Below are positions 1 through 10,513 of a stretch of 64,000 bases of DNA, in pieces. The notes below the pieces were generated by a model. The model did not search any database and was not told the origin of the DNA. It worked only from the letters and a program-made list of their open reading frames with translations. The stretch lies in contig CM035321.1 in assembly GCA_000497125.2 (NCBI GenBank), positions 1,082,001 to 1,146,000 of the forward strand, given 5' to 3'. Numbering within the stretch: the stretch's first letter is position 1; the number at the start of each line of letters is the position of its first letter. Both the position numbers and the translations under genes were made by a program. The stretch is from Spironucleus salmonicida (taxonomy: Eukaryota; Fornicata; Diplomonadida; Hexamitidae).

Positions 1-674
1 TTAACAGAAGTTTACTGATAAGTATTACATTAATTTGAGTTGATTTATTAATATGATATTCAAATTGTTTCTTATAGAGAGTTTATTATGCTCTAATGAA
101 AGTAACATCACTGTTGTTATTACAAAGTAATATCGGATGAATCTAAATTGATAATATAGGTTTATTTTAGAAAATTTTAATATGTACGGAAAGAAACAAT
201 TTAATAGAAAACTTCAAAGTTTAATACTAAGAATATTAATATTAAATTTTATTCATTTAGCTAATAGAACTATATAAAAATAAAATAATATACATTTATG
301 AAATTAATTATTGACATATTAATTTTTAACTAGAAAACAGATAAATCTTCACTAGTTTTTTGAAACCAAAAAAAGAATGAGTTTTTTCTTTCAGTAGAAA
401 ATAAATCATTGAGATCCGGGATAGGTATTTAGTAAAGTTAACATTTTGAAATAATAATTTTATCGTAAATATAAGATGCATTTATAAGCTGTTTATTAAG
501 TTAAAAAATATAATTAAATTTAAGCACATATAAAATTAGATTTAGTTATTTTATTGATCAGGTATTTCTGTGAAATCATTGTATTCATGCTAATATAACG
601 ATTATATATTAGATGAAAAGAAAAGAATATAGAATTATTATAACAAGGATATACTTATCATATATTACATTAAA
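1..674. other. AT-rich gene-free flank
   Basis: Very AT-rich sequence before the first surface-protein gene. I see no coding-like stretch, RNA or repeat in it. With TGA as the only stop, open frames here are expected by chance. Confidence 0.5.
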
Positions 675-2297
675 ATGCAGTTTGTACTAACAGTAACTTC
701 GTAATTGTTGCTCTTTGATGATATTTAGTTTACAGAGGATAGATTTTATAACCCTCAGATTATTGAAAACTGCTTTGCTATAAATACTATATTAGAGGTA
801 AATATAGACACTGGTTAAATATGTGTTGTGTTCGATATGCAGTATAATCCAGACTGTGATTAAATACTTCATGGTATTTATCTCGATATATAAGTTTCTA
901 ATTGTCTTGATAGCGTTATAAGAGGTTAGATACTTAAGTATAATTATAAAGAGGATGGTCTCCTTTGCTATTATTGTCCTCTTATAGGATCTGACTCTAC
1001 TTGTAAGTTTATTTAAGAAACTTTAGCGGCCACTATTTATATTAAGTCATTGAGTAAAATGACAAATTTGCCAGTTGGATAAATAATAATAGCCCACCCA
1101 ATTAATTCAGGTTGCTATGATGATTCCTTAAATTAAGTATTTTGGTCGACAGATAAAGCTATTATTGATATATACTTAACAGGATAATGCCCAAATTCCG
1201 ATAAAGACATTTAGATATTTATATTTTATCTATATGATTTGGATAATCAAATTATTGAGCTCAATATAAGTGGATATAATGAATTGGGCGATCTTATATA
1301 TAATGAAGAATCGATAGATAATCGTGTCTAGATAACCGTAAACTATGATTTTTCAAAATATGTGCTGGATAATTTCAACTAGATGAAGGTTATGTTTTAC
1401 ATCAAGTTTAGTACCACAACAATTATTAAAACGGCATATATAAGCTTAATTTAAAGTTCATAACTTGATGTTATGTATATTAATGTTACATTTACTGTTT
1501 GGGCAGGTAGATTCAGTTTAATAGCAGATAGACTCGAAAATGCAGTAGAGCTTAACGCATTATTTATACCATAAATGCGCAAAATAAGACTTAGATATTA
1601 GATTTTTAGTATTATTACAGCAGATACAATAGATAACCTATTTTTTTGATTCATATAGCGTTGACTTTACTTTTATATATAGGGGCATTGTGTGTGATGA
1701 TAGAAACGACGGTGGGGAGTGCTCTAGAATGCTGCTAGTGCTTCAAAATATGAATCTTCTTGATGTTGAGATATTAATCCACTACTACTTCTATGATGAC
1801 TCTAATTAGGTGTATTTGTATTCTTCTACCCGAATACCTTCTGTATAAAATACCTGCTGGTCATCAATCTAAACAACCTTTAATGTAGGTGAGGTATGCG
1901 GGAACTTCATCCGGAACGCCTTCTCCCGGCAGTGCCCCTACCTGGAGCCGCAGCCCACCGAGTTCACCATCCAGATCGGCGACTTGGTCCTGGCCAAAAC
2001 CCTCGCGTACCAGATGGACCAGCTTGCCGTGTGCGTGCAGTGCCCGGCTTTGAATGCACCCGCCAGATTAAATAGTTATACAGGGTCGGCGCGCCCATCA
2101 CAATGACCTTCTCCTCCGGCGGGCGGCAGCAGGTCATGAGGCCCAGGCTTATATTTAACAATGACCATTCGGTGTTAACAGAGTGTTTATTCTATTTAGG
2201 TTGCGCAGTAATAATATTTTTAGTTGGTATATCTATTTATAAAATATTAGAAGTAAAGCTGGGCATTACTCTTAAGAGGAAAAGATTGTAATTTTGA
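675..2297 (+). pseudogene. Type A surface protein, AT/GC mosaic copy (A1), frameshifted
   Basis: Single-pass secreted or membrane protein of unknown function. The ATG at 675 starts a hydrophobic signal-like N-terminus. The ectodomain has many Cys and matches the copy at 20721 residue for residue in long stretches. The end is a membrane segment with a basic tail (KRKRLQF) and TGA at 2295-2297. Many Gln codons are TAA or TAG. From 675 to about 1896 the DNA is AT-rich and diverged from the other copies. From 1897 on it is GC-rich and essentially identical to them. A run of seven T at 1641-1647 gives a one-base shift against the family (six expected), and a second shift near 2090 separates the ectodomain frame (TGA at about 2105) from the tail. 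At the GC copies' first shift site (about 20967) this copy stays in frame, so it shows the ancestral reading there. Either a pseudogene or a gene with base-calling errors. Confidence 0.65.
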
Positions 2298-2875
2298 TGA
2301 TATTTGAGATGAATAATTTTTGAACTCAATCTTATTTGATAATAAAGTAGTGCATTACTAAATTAACGCGAAACTAAATTTCTTTAAACCATATGATTGA
2401 CTTTTAGTTGCACATGGTTTCAATCATAAATTTAGTGATAATGGTGATATTCGCGATCAAATTGATATTATTCTCAGTTAAATTTATTTATTTTACTTCT
2501 AGGACTTCCATTTAACCTCCACCAACCTAAAAATTTAATGCTGTAAAAGTTGAAAACGGTATAATTTATATACAATTTAACTAAGATCTGCCACACTCAA
2601 CTAGACTACCAGTTGGATTTGCTATACAGGATACACATCTCAATCTTTGCATCGATGCAGGATATCCTACACCTAAGCGATTTAGAGACTAGCAATAACA
2701 GTTACGAGACAGAGCCCATCTTAGGCATCACCAGCCTTTATAGTAAACTTACCTGCTCAAACTGTAGTATACTTCATAGTAAAACGGTTCGCATATCCGA
2801 TGGCATCCTATTTACTGGATTAATCGTGAATACAGTAGCAATTATGTATTTGCTACTATAGTGGTCAGTACCCCA
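2298..2875 (+). pseudogene. Decayed surface-protein remnant (left copy)
   Basis: Coding-like but broken. Pieces in different frames resemble the type B ectodomain (a FSD..DIRDQID-like stretch against FSDSTAEIQKQID), followed by a Cys-containing stretch and a C-terminal hydrophobic segment at about 2805-2861 (GILFTGLIVNTVAIMYLLL). TGA codons and shifts separate the pieces. The same remnant lies at 22363-22930. The link to the type B family is inferred from short similarities. Confidence 0.4.
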
Positions 2876-2933
2876 TGGTCAGTTACATTAAAACTGATCT
2901 TCATTTAAATAATTTTAGCAGTATCCGGATAGC

Positions 2934-3028
2934 CCAAGTCGCTCTGGAAGGCAACCGGAGCCAGACATGCCTGGAACTTTGGGAGCACCCAGCGGTATTG
3001 GCACGACTATGCGGTTAGAGCGACTTGG
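2934..3028 (+). ncRNA. Structured RNA candidate (left copy)
   Basis: A GC-rich island of 95 nt in AT-rich DNA. Its ends pair perfectly over 12 bp (CCAAGTCGCTCT with AGAGCGACTTGG). Inside, AACCG can pair with CGGTT, and two hairpins are possible (CCAG-ACATGC-CTGG and TGGG-AGCA-CCCA). It does not match tRNA, SRP, RNase P or snRNA motifs I can recall. The strand is assumed. The second copy at 22989-23083 differs at one loop position. Confidence 0.35.
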
Positions 3029-3222
3029 ATAATGTCCTGCTGTGCTCCAGGTTCATTGTTTATCTCATTAGGTACGCACTTAATATACTATATATCATTA
3101 TTCATTTAGAAAAACTAATTTTGTTGTTTTTAATAATTTCTCCTGATAGTAAAAACAAGTTGCACTTCTTGACTGGCTGGAACAATAATAGGTATTACTG
3201 TTATCTAGGCCCTTTTACTAGA

Positions 3223-3462
3223 ATGGACCCCATTAACCGAAAAGTCCAGATCGCGGAGCAGCAGAGCGTCATCGACAACATGTTCCTGGCGGGGCAGCTC
3301 AAGAAGAGCAAGACGGCGTGGGACCTGGCCACCGAGAAGGACGAACCGCCAGCATCAACCTCTGGCAAGCAGCCGGCCCCGAACCGCAACCACGACCGCC
3401 CGGAACTGGGCGAAGTCCTCTCCGTCCGTGAGGCCAAGAGCGCCGCCAAGCTGTTCGATTGA
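3223..3462 (+). CDS. Small charged protein, 79 aa (left copy)
   Basis: Starts at ATG 3223 (MDPINRKVQIAEQQ) and ends at TGA 3460-3462. The composition is hydrophilic and charged, with a GC-rich body in AT-rich surroundings, which supports coding. No membrane segment or known motif. The open frame runs further upstream through AT-rich DNA, but that part looks non-coding, so I take the internal ATG. Identical in sequence to the copy at 23278. In the right copy it lies just upstream of the STPG gene; here that neighbour is cut off. Function not recognised. Confidence 0.6.
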   Translation: MDPINRKVQIAEQQSVIDNMFLAGQLKKSKTAWDLATEKDEPPASTSGKQPAPNRNHDRPELGEVLSVREAKSAAKLFD

Positions 3463-3518
3463 TTGTTTTGAAATACACTTATATATACTCAGCAATACAA
3501 CGTCCTCTTTCCGCAATA

Positions 3519-3587
3519 ATGTGGACCACGCGGACAGAGCGCTCCTCTTCGTACATCAAAATCAATAAAGACACCGAGACAATTTGA
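3519..3587 (+). pseudogene. Truncated STPG protein, N-terminal stub
   Basis: The first ~20 codons (MWTTRTERSSSY...) equal the start of the STPG gene at 23574. Homology then stops at about 3579, and an unrelated TGA follows at 3585. This is the cut end of the direct repeat. Confidence 0.8.
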
Positions 3588-3964
3588 CTTGGTATTTATC
3601 ACGAAAGTTGCATTCCTGTACAAAGTAACTGAATTTTAGCTACGTATCATAGGTATTTTTAAACTCAGCAATTATTTCATTTATCTACATGTTAGTATAA
3701 TCTAAAATAACTATGAGAAAATACAATTTTATACTTCTAAAACACTATATTAGCTTTGAACCTACATCTTTATTATGCTGTATCTTGCTTATTCTAAACA
3801 TTACCCAGCTCAATTAGTTATAAATCTGGATTTTAACTCCATGTTCTTTATTTCAATAATAAACCAAATTCCTTGATTTACAATAGTTGATTTACGTCAA
3901 TCCACTTAAATTTTACAGACCATATCATTGTATTACATTTAAATTTAGTTTTCTGTAAAAGTTA
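3588..3964. other. AT-rich junction region
   Basis: Fills the gap between the end of the direct repeat and the NEK-tail ORF. I see no recognisable gene. Confidence 0.4.
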
Positions 3965-5629
3965 ATGCTCCGTTCCTTCTTTCTATCCATTTTGACTCTG
4001 TAAACCTCATTTTTTTCAGTTACAGGGTTATTATGTCATTGGAAAAGCTGGATTAACTGCCTCTTTTCCATTCAAATTGCCGTGTTAACCGTTTTATTAG
4101 CAATAGTAGAATATTATTATTTTCTCGAGTTTTATATGATATAGTACTTATAAAATTTTACCGAAACGGCGCGAATCGTAAGTAAATCTTCAGGCCAGGC
4201 GCTGCGCACTAAAGATAAATTGAAGGAGCAGACAGTTTTTGGAAGGGAAATACACGCCTATTAGCAGTAAATATAGCCGAATATGCGCGATTTGTGTACT
4301 GCAATGCTGTAGAAAGACCCTAAAAAGCGGCCTAGTGTGAACACGATTTTGAAGCTCCCGTGCCTTCAGGAACGCATTTAGAAGCAGCTTCCTGACGAGG
4401 TTCTTCAGGATGAGTTTGCGCATACTGTTTTCCACGGAAAAGGTGACATTTTGAAGGGTTTTTACTCGTTAAAACCAAGTGCTCAGCCAGGAAACGTTTA
4501 CGCGCAGAAGGAAAACGAGCAAATGCAGCAATTTAAAACCGCCGTGGTTCAGAACCCAGTAAATCCGCCTTAGAATGCTGTCAAGCAGCCTGCGTAGGTG
4601 CGCACCTCCTACCCCTCTAACTACTCACATTCTAGAGTAAATTACCCACAAAATTCGAACTAAAACAAGCCATAAGTGATTAACGGTATGCAGCCTGGGC
4701 TGAACGTGAAACCGGTTGCTAGCCGGCAAGATTAAGAGAACAATCTTATAAACCAAGCCAAACAGCAGGATGCGCTGAGGCGGCGTGAAATTGAGGCCCT
4801 GAAACTCAAAAATCAGCAAATGGCGCAGGAGCGCGCGGAGTTCGAGCGCAGAGCCCGCGACGCTGAGATGCGGGAGCGGAAGGCGGAGGCCAGCAAACGC
4901 GCTCAGATGGAGGAGGACAAAATGCGAAATGCTGCTATTTAGCAGCAGCGAGATCTTCAAGAATAGCGGAAAATAGCACTGGAGAAAAACAAGCAGTAGT
5001 ACCAAAGTCAGTGGCAGAGCGAGCTGGATGGCGCTAAAGAGGCACCAGCTGCGGGCGGAGACGCGGCGCGAGCCCAATATATGGCTAGGCTGAAGCGTGA
5101 AAATCCGAGATAATATCTCATTGAGGTCCAGAAACGTAAGGATTAGGAGAGGCTGGACGAGATGAAGTAGCGTCAGAAAGCTAAAGACAACGAGCCGGAA
5201 CCGTTGGGTGGCTGGAAAAAGCCTTAGTCGCAAGTTGAAGCGCCACAGGCAGCCAAAAAGTAGCCAGTCAAGCGGTATGATCCCTACACGCGTTCGGAGG
5301 AGTCATCAGATTCTGATTTTGGAGACTAGCCAGATTAGAATTTTAACAACAAGGCCAATGCTGCGGACGAATGGAAGAAAAAGCTCACCAATCCGAACGC
5401 CAAAGAGAGCCTCTGCTATCGGATGGAGAGCCTGCGCGCCTTCATGGAAAAAGAGCTAGGATTTGATAGTTTTGTCAACGTATATGGAGCGGTTATGGAC
5501 GCAAATGACAACGACAAGGAGCTGGATGGGGACGCGATGCGGAGATAGCTGGGCGCGGATAATATGGGATACCTGAATTTGATCGTTTAGCTGATTATGG
5601 TCGAGCAGCGGTTCAACGAGTGCTAATGA
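3965..5629 (+). pseudogene. NEK kinase C-terminal tail on a foreign N-terminus (truncated copy)
   Basis: From about 4237 to 5629 this matches the 3' two thirds of the NEK kinase gene at 48238-50289: the end of the kinase domain ([18 protein letters not shown]), the Gln/Glu-rich coiled coil and the conserved C-terminus ([12 protein letters not shown]). All catalytic motifs upstream are missing. A one-base deletion near 4274 changes frame, and the new frame is open back to an ATG at 3965 through hydrophobic, AT-rich sequence unrelated to the kinase. The result is an unbroken 554-codon ORF. It also carries a 16-bp inversion at 4459-4474 relative to the right copy. It cannot be an active kinase. 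Whether the chimeric ORF is expressed is unknown. Confidence 0.7.
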
Positions 5630-5648
5630 AAATTCTGAGTTCACTCCT

Positions 5649-7229
5649 TCACTAGTGTATTTTAACAGTTATAACAGTGGTAACAATTGCTACGAATGCA
5701 GCAACGGCCAAAAATGTTAACAGTAAGATAAGTAATACATTTTAAAATGTATTATTCGAACATAAGTACGCAAACTTATAATCTTAATCATTGTTAATGA
5801 TTATTAGCGGCTGAAATGACGAAGCTAAATTATCAACAAATCCGACTTATCTCTACGAAAAATCTCCAGGGTAAAATTCGAATGTAGAATCTCTTGTTGT
5901 ATTTTCCCCTTTCAAGCAAGTTTTGAAATAGTTAACTGATTCGAAGGGCATTATAAATTCGTAAACCTAATAGACCAAACGGCTAGAAGATACCGCAGTT
6001 GGTTACAAGATTTACTGAATGCGTGTTTTTACTTTGTGCGAGTATAGTTCAACACATCTTTCTGACTGCACTGGGAAAAATATAAGGCATGTATCCGTAT
6101 AAGATACCAATGTGAGGAAATTGTAGAAACATGATAGAACTGCTTTGTAGTATTTTACTTCCTCACGCAGTATTGTACCATCTTCTTTTATAAGAGTAAT
6201 GAAAAGGATAATGTCTGTAACTGATGGGTCGATCAGTACAGATTCATTTTTAGACGGCAATACAAAAAGAATACCTCCCATGCTTGCAATTACATTTATT
6301 GGACGGTGGTCATTATTTTGCTAGTACATAAAAATTGCACTTGAGTTAACGAAGGCGGTGCCAACCTAGCAGCGGTTGAATGCAGTTAAATCACCTGCAA
6401 TTACCAGCGTGTCGGGCGAAACCGCCCCAAATGCTTCAAGTTAGGTGTTACACTCCATACTTTACGAGCTGATGTTCCGAATGTAGCTGAAGATTTACTG
6501 CTCTAGGCTGGATCCTGGCTGTGTGAAATGCATAGACAGCCGTATTTGCATTTGCCTGTCTGTGGTAAACTCTGTAAAAAATGTATCAATCTGCGTTTGT
6601 ATTTCTGCCGTTGAGTCAGAAAAATTGAGGCGGTAGAACTTTGTGGACAGGTGCACGAATGGCAGTTTGTAGCCTTCGTAGTCGGCTGGTGCGGGATCTA
6701 AGGGGGCGATTGGAATCGAGTTCCACGTGCTATTTACCTGGTACTGAATGAAAATTTTAGGATCGTTAATGAGACAGTCGTTGGGGGTGCCTGACAGGTT
6801 CAAGTAGGATGTTTTCCCGTTCCTCGAGTAGTTTAAGCTAAGATCGCTCCAGCAATTTGACGTGTTGACGAGCGTGTTGGTTATTAGGGAAAACTAGCCG
6901 GGAACTTCTAGCTATTCTTGCAGTAACATGGTGTATGAGATTATAGACAGTTTATTCATAACGTCAAAGTCCTTTGCTGGGATGCTGTCGAACAAAATCT
7001 TTAAGGAACCATTTGAAAAATATTTAAATTTAGTCTCTATTGATGTTGTTGTTCCAGCATCAACATAATTTAGTTTAGCTATTGAAAGACTATTGTTGAA
7101 AGCTTGGCATTTAATAGGCGATGGATCTAAGTTAGTAATTGTGATCTCATATTACTTCTTTTGCATCACTCCTATTAAAGTTGAATTAGAGTAGAAACAT
7201 TGTGTCAGCCCAGATAGCACAATCAGCAT
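5649..7229 (-). CDS. Type B single-pass surface protein, 526 aa (B1)
   Basis: Unknown function; architecture of a type I membrane protein. A short signal-like N-terminus (MLIVLSGLTQCFYS) leads into a Cys- and Asn-rich ectodomain with many N-glycosylation sequons. A strong membrane segment near residues 492-520 (LLLLTFLAVAVVLV) and a tiny tail end at TGA. Numerous TAA/TAG codons read as Gln. Same length (527 codons with stop) as B2 (46638) and B3 (36260). The short motif QPLIIINND before the membrane segment matches RPRLIFNND in the type A proteins, so A and B are one superfamily. The gene converges on the NEK tail with a gap of 19 bp. Confidence 0.75.
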
Positions 7230-7855
7230 TTGAAAATGAGTGGTATTAATTCTAGTTTAATTTAAGTTAGTAATTAAAAATGATTTTCAAAACTTTTTCT
7301 ATTTGAGATTAAATAGTAAAATATTGTTTATTTTCTGTTTAGTGTAAATTTGATATATTTAAAACTAATTTATTTTATATATACAATAGAAACTGCGGAA
7401 GGAATTATATAATTTAATGTATAATTTTATTTATTATGTTATATTATATTTAAATAATATAATTTTACGTTAAAAATATTCCATAATTTTGTAATTCGAT
7501 AATTTTGTCTACAACTGATTATTGATATTTTTTGATTGTGTCATTAATTTAAACCATAACATAAAAATAATAATTTCTAATCTTATGTATAAAGTTTTTT
7601 GTTAAATTTGATATTGTATAGTTTTAAACTAGTGTGAAATAAAATCTTAGATTATTGTAGTTAATTACATAACATCTAAAGAAACAACACTTATAAACGT
7701 ACAACAAAATAATTAAAAATTATAGGATGACAGTTTAAGTATATTTTGACTAACTTATGATAACATATATAAAAAGGTTGAACTATATAAAAATTCTATA
7801 GAGTAATATATTGATTCAAGGTATATATTGCTATTATTTTTATTAAAAGTACAAA
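7230..7855. other. AT-rich intergenic
   Basis: Gene-free, very AT-rich. Conserved in inverted orientation at about 46010-46637, as part of the large repeat. Confidence 0.5.
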
Positions 7856-8308
7856 ATGTTCATCTGGACAGGAGAAAACGAAGTTTATCCAGGTAGGAAA
7901 TTTCATAATTTAAATATGACTCCATCATAATTCGATTTACACGAATAATTATATAATGTTTAAGTTGCAAAAAATTTGGTAATATTGGATGAAATAACCA
8001 AACCTTTACTAAAATTAAATAGTATGAATACAAAAATGCTGTTAGTAATGAAACTAATGCTCATTACTATTAAATGTTAGATAAGAGAAATATAACAAGA
8101 ATTAGCAATTCATATTATTAAATCTAAATTTCTTATAAGGTAAGTAAGGCCATTATAATTCATCATGACATATATAGCTAAATTCAGTTAGCTTACTTAT
8201 CGGGGCAGTTTACTTAATGCAAAATATCGCTGTTACGGTTTCATCTTTTGCCAAGTTTACCCATATTATATGAAGCAGGTTTTATTGCATGCATATTCGG
8301 CCAGCTGA
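7856..8308 (+). CDS. Small hypothetical protein, 150 aa (left copy)
   Basis: ATG at 7856 (MFIWTGENEVYPG) to TGA 8306-8308, with several in-frame TAA/TAG. The frame is kept in the inverted copy (45557-46009) despite several substitutions, which is mild support for coding. No motif recognised. AT-rich, so a chance ORF remains possible. Confidence 0.35.
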
Positions 8309-8878
8309 ATATTGCGTTCTTAATGACTATTATACATTTACTTTTTAGATATCTAAATGTACCATAGTAAGACTGCCTAACTATTTTCAATTACTATTTT
8401 CAATTAGTGATTATGTTTTATAAGTATATACAACGAAAGTAGATGGCGTAAACTATTTACATTCAAATTATTCAATTCTTAAAGTAGTCGTGCTAAAACT
8501 GTATTGTAGCCTTAAATAGTATATAGTAAGACTAATAGAGCTCCACCGCCTATTATTATACTACTTACTGAGAATCTAATTTTTATATATTAATTCTCAG
8601 ATACCAATACAATATCATGTTACATGTTTATTTAATGATAGATTCCTTTTTGTCAGAGGTAATATATTATAAATTATAGATTTTCTAAGCTGAACTAATA
8701 GCTACTTAAATTGTCGATAATAACCATCTAAATACCATTTTACATACAAGATTAAATATTTGAAAATTATTTAATAATGCGCGTTAGATGTAATGTATTC
8801 GTAAAAAATTCGCACAAATCTTTATAACTTGTCAATAAACATCCATAATATAGAAATTTAGTACTAATATGTAAGATA
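8309..8878. other. AT-rich intergenic
   Basis: Nothing recognised. Conserved inverted at about 44987-45556. Confidence 0.4.
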
Positions 8879-10513
8879 TGCTGTCAAAAATTATAAACGC
8901 AATGTTGCTAAAAGATGTTAAACCTGACGAGAATTCATGTATTTTAATCTCAGAGCCACTTAGTAACTGGTACAAAAGGAACAAGATTATTTACGTTAAC
9001 CTTGCTGCCGGTCAGAGGTGAGTAGTCTTCGACTCGGATCCCAACCCCGAGTGCGAGCAACTGCCGCAGGGGATTTACCTCGACATTCAGGTTTCCAACT
9101 TCCCAGACAGCGTCATCCGGGCCAGATTATGAACTACAGCTACAGGGACGACGCCCGCCTCTGCTACTCGTGCCCGGCCATCGGGTCGGACTCCACCTGC
9201 CAATTCATCCAGGAGGCGCTGGCTGCCAACATCTGCATCAAGTCCCTGACCCGGATGACGACCCTGCCGGTGGGGCAGATCCTCATCGCGCACCCGGCCA
9301 ACTCAGGCTGCTACGACAGCGCGCGGAACGAGATATTCTGGCAGGCGGACAAGGCCGTCGTTGAGCTCCATCTGGCCGGGGAGTGCCCCAACTCAGACAG
9401 GGCCATAGAGCATTTCGCGTTCCAGTTTTTCGGCCTGGCTGGCGACATTGTAGAGCTGGGCGTCAGCGGGCACGACGGGGCGGGGGACCCTGTATACACC
9501 GAAAGCGCGGCAGGGAGCCTGGTGCAGATCACCGTAAGCTACGACTTTTCGAGATGGGTGCTCGAGAACTTTAACCAGCTGAAGGTGCTGTTCTACATAA
9601 AGCTGGACACCACCACCATTGTGAAGCTCGCGGCCATCAGCATGATCCAGAGCGCGCAGCTAGACACGATGTACGCCAGCGCCATTTTTACGGTTTGGGC
9701 GGGGCGGTTTAACATCGTTGGCGACGGCCTCGCGAATGCTGCGGAGCTGAACGCCCTGTACATGCCGCAAATGCGCCGCATAAGGCTGCGGTATTAGATA
9801 TTCAGCGTGATCACAGCGCGGACGATTGACAATCTGTTCTTCGCGGCTAACGACTTTGACTTCGCGGCCATTGACCGAGGCATCACGTGCGACGACTCCA
9901 CCGATGGCGGGGAGTGCTCTCGGCTGATCGGAGTGCTTCAGAACATGAATCTGCTGGAGGTCGACATACTGGTGCATTACTACTTCTATGACCAGGCCGA
10001 TACGGCATACTTGTACTCCTCCACGCGGATAACCTCTGTCGAAAATACCTGCTGGTCCTCGATACTCGCCACTTTTAACACCGGCGAGGTCTGCGGGAAC
10101 TTCATCCGGAACGCCTTCTCCCGGCAGTGCCCCTACCTGGAGCCGCAGCCCACCGAGTTCACCATCCAGATCGGCGACTTGGTCCTGGCCAAAACCCTCG
10201 CGTACCAGATGGACCAGCTTGCCGTGTGCGTGCAGTGCCCGGCTTTGAATGCACGCGCCAGATTAAATAGTTATACAGGGTCGGCGCGCACATCACAATG
10301 ACCTTCTCCTCCGGCGGGCGGCAGCAGGTCATGAGGCCCAGGCTTATATTTAACAATGACTATTCGGTGTTAACGAATCGAATATTCTAGTTGTATCGCA
10401 CAATCACACCTTTAGTAATAACTCTTACAATTTATTAGATATTATAAATAAAATGTGGGTTTTTAAATTGTACAGGTAAAGCAAGTAAAGAAACTAATTC
10501 CCATGATATATGA
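8879..10513 (+). pseudogene. Type A surface protein, mosaic copy (A2)
   Basis: Homologue of the gene at 20721. The first ~47 codons (from MLSKIINAMLL) are AT-rich and diverged but align (EPLSNWYKRNKIIYVN with EVLENCYARNNILEVN). From about 9022 to 10370 the DNA is GC-rich and almost identical to 20721 and 44846. The C-terminus turns AT-rich and unique again, with its own membrane segment and TGA at 10511-10513. Breaks: an in-frame TGA at 9019-9021 where the intact copy has TGC (Cys), a one-base loss near 9118 and a frame change near 10275, the last two shared by all GC-type copies. A main open stretch runs from ATG 9129 to TGA 10299-10301. Probably a pseudogene, or a donor for conversion. Confidence 0.65.

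Larger units (their letters stand above)
1897..3579. repeat. Direct repeat, left copy (1.68 kb)
   Basis: Matches 21941-23634 in the same orientation with only scattered differences and one 11-bp indel (a tandem duplication of gttgtaaaaga in the right copy). It starts inside the type A surface gene and stops inside the STPG gene, so both ends cut through coding sequence. Confidence 0.85.

Noticed and set aside
3025-3222. N-terminal extension of the 79-residue gene
   Set aside because: AT-rich, hydrophobic and partly over the structured-RNA region; the composition changes abruptly at the internal ATG, so the extension is probably not coding.
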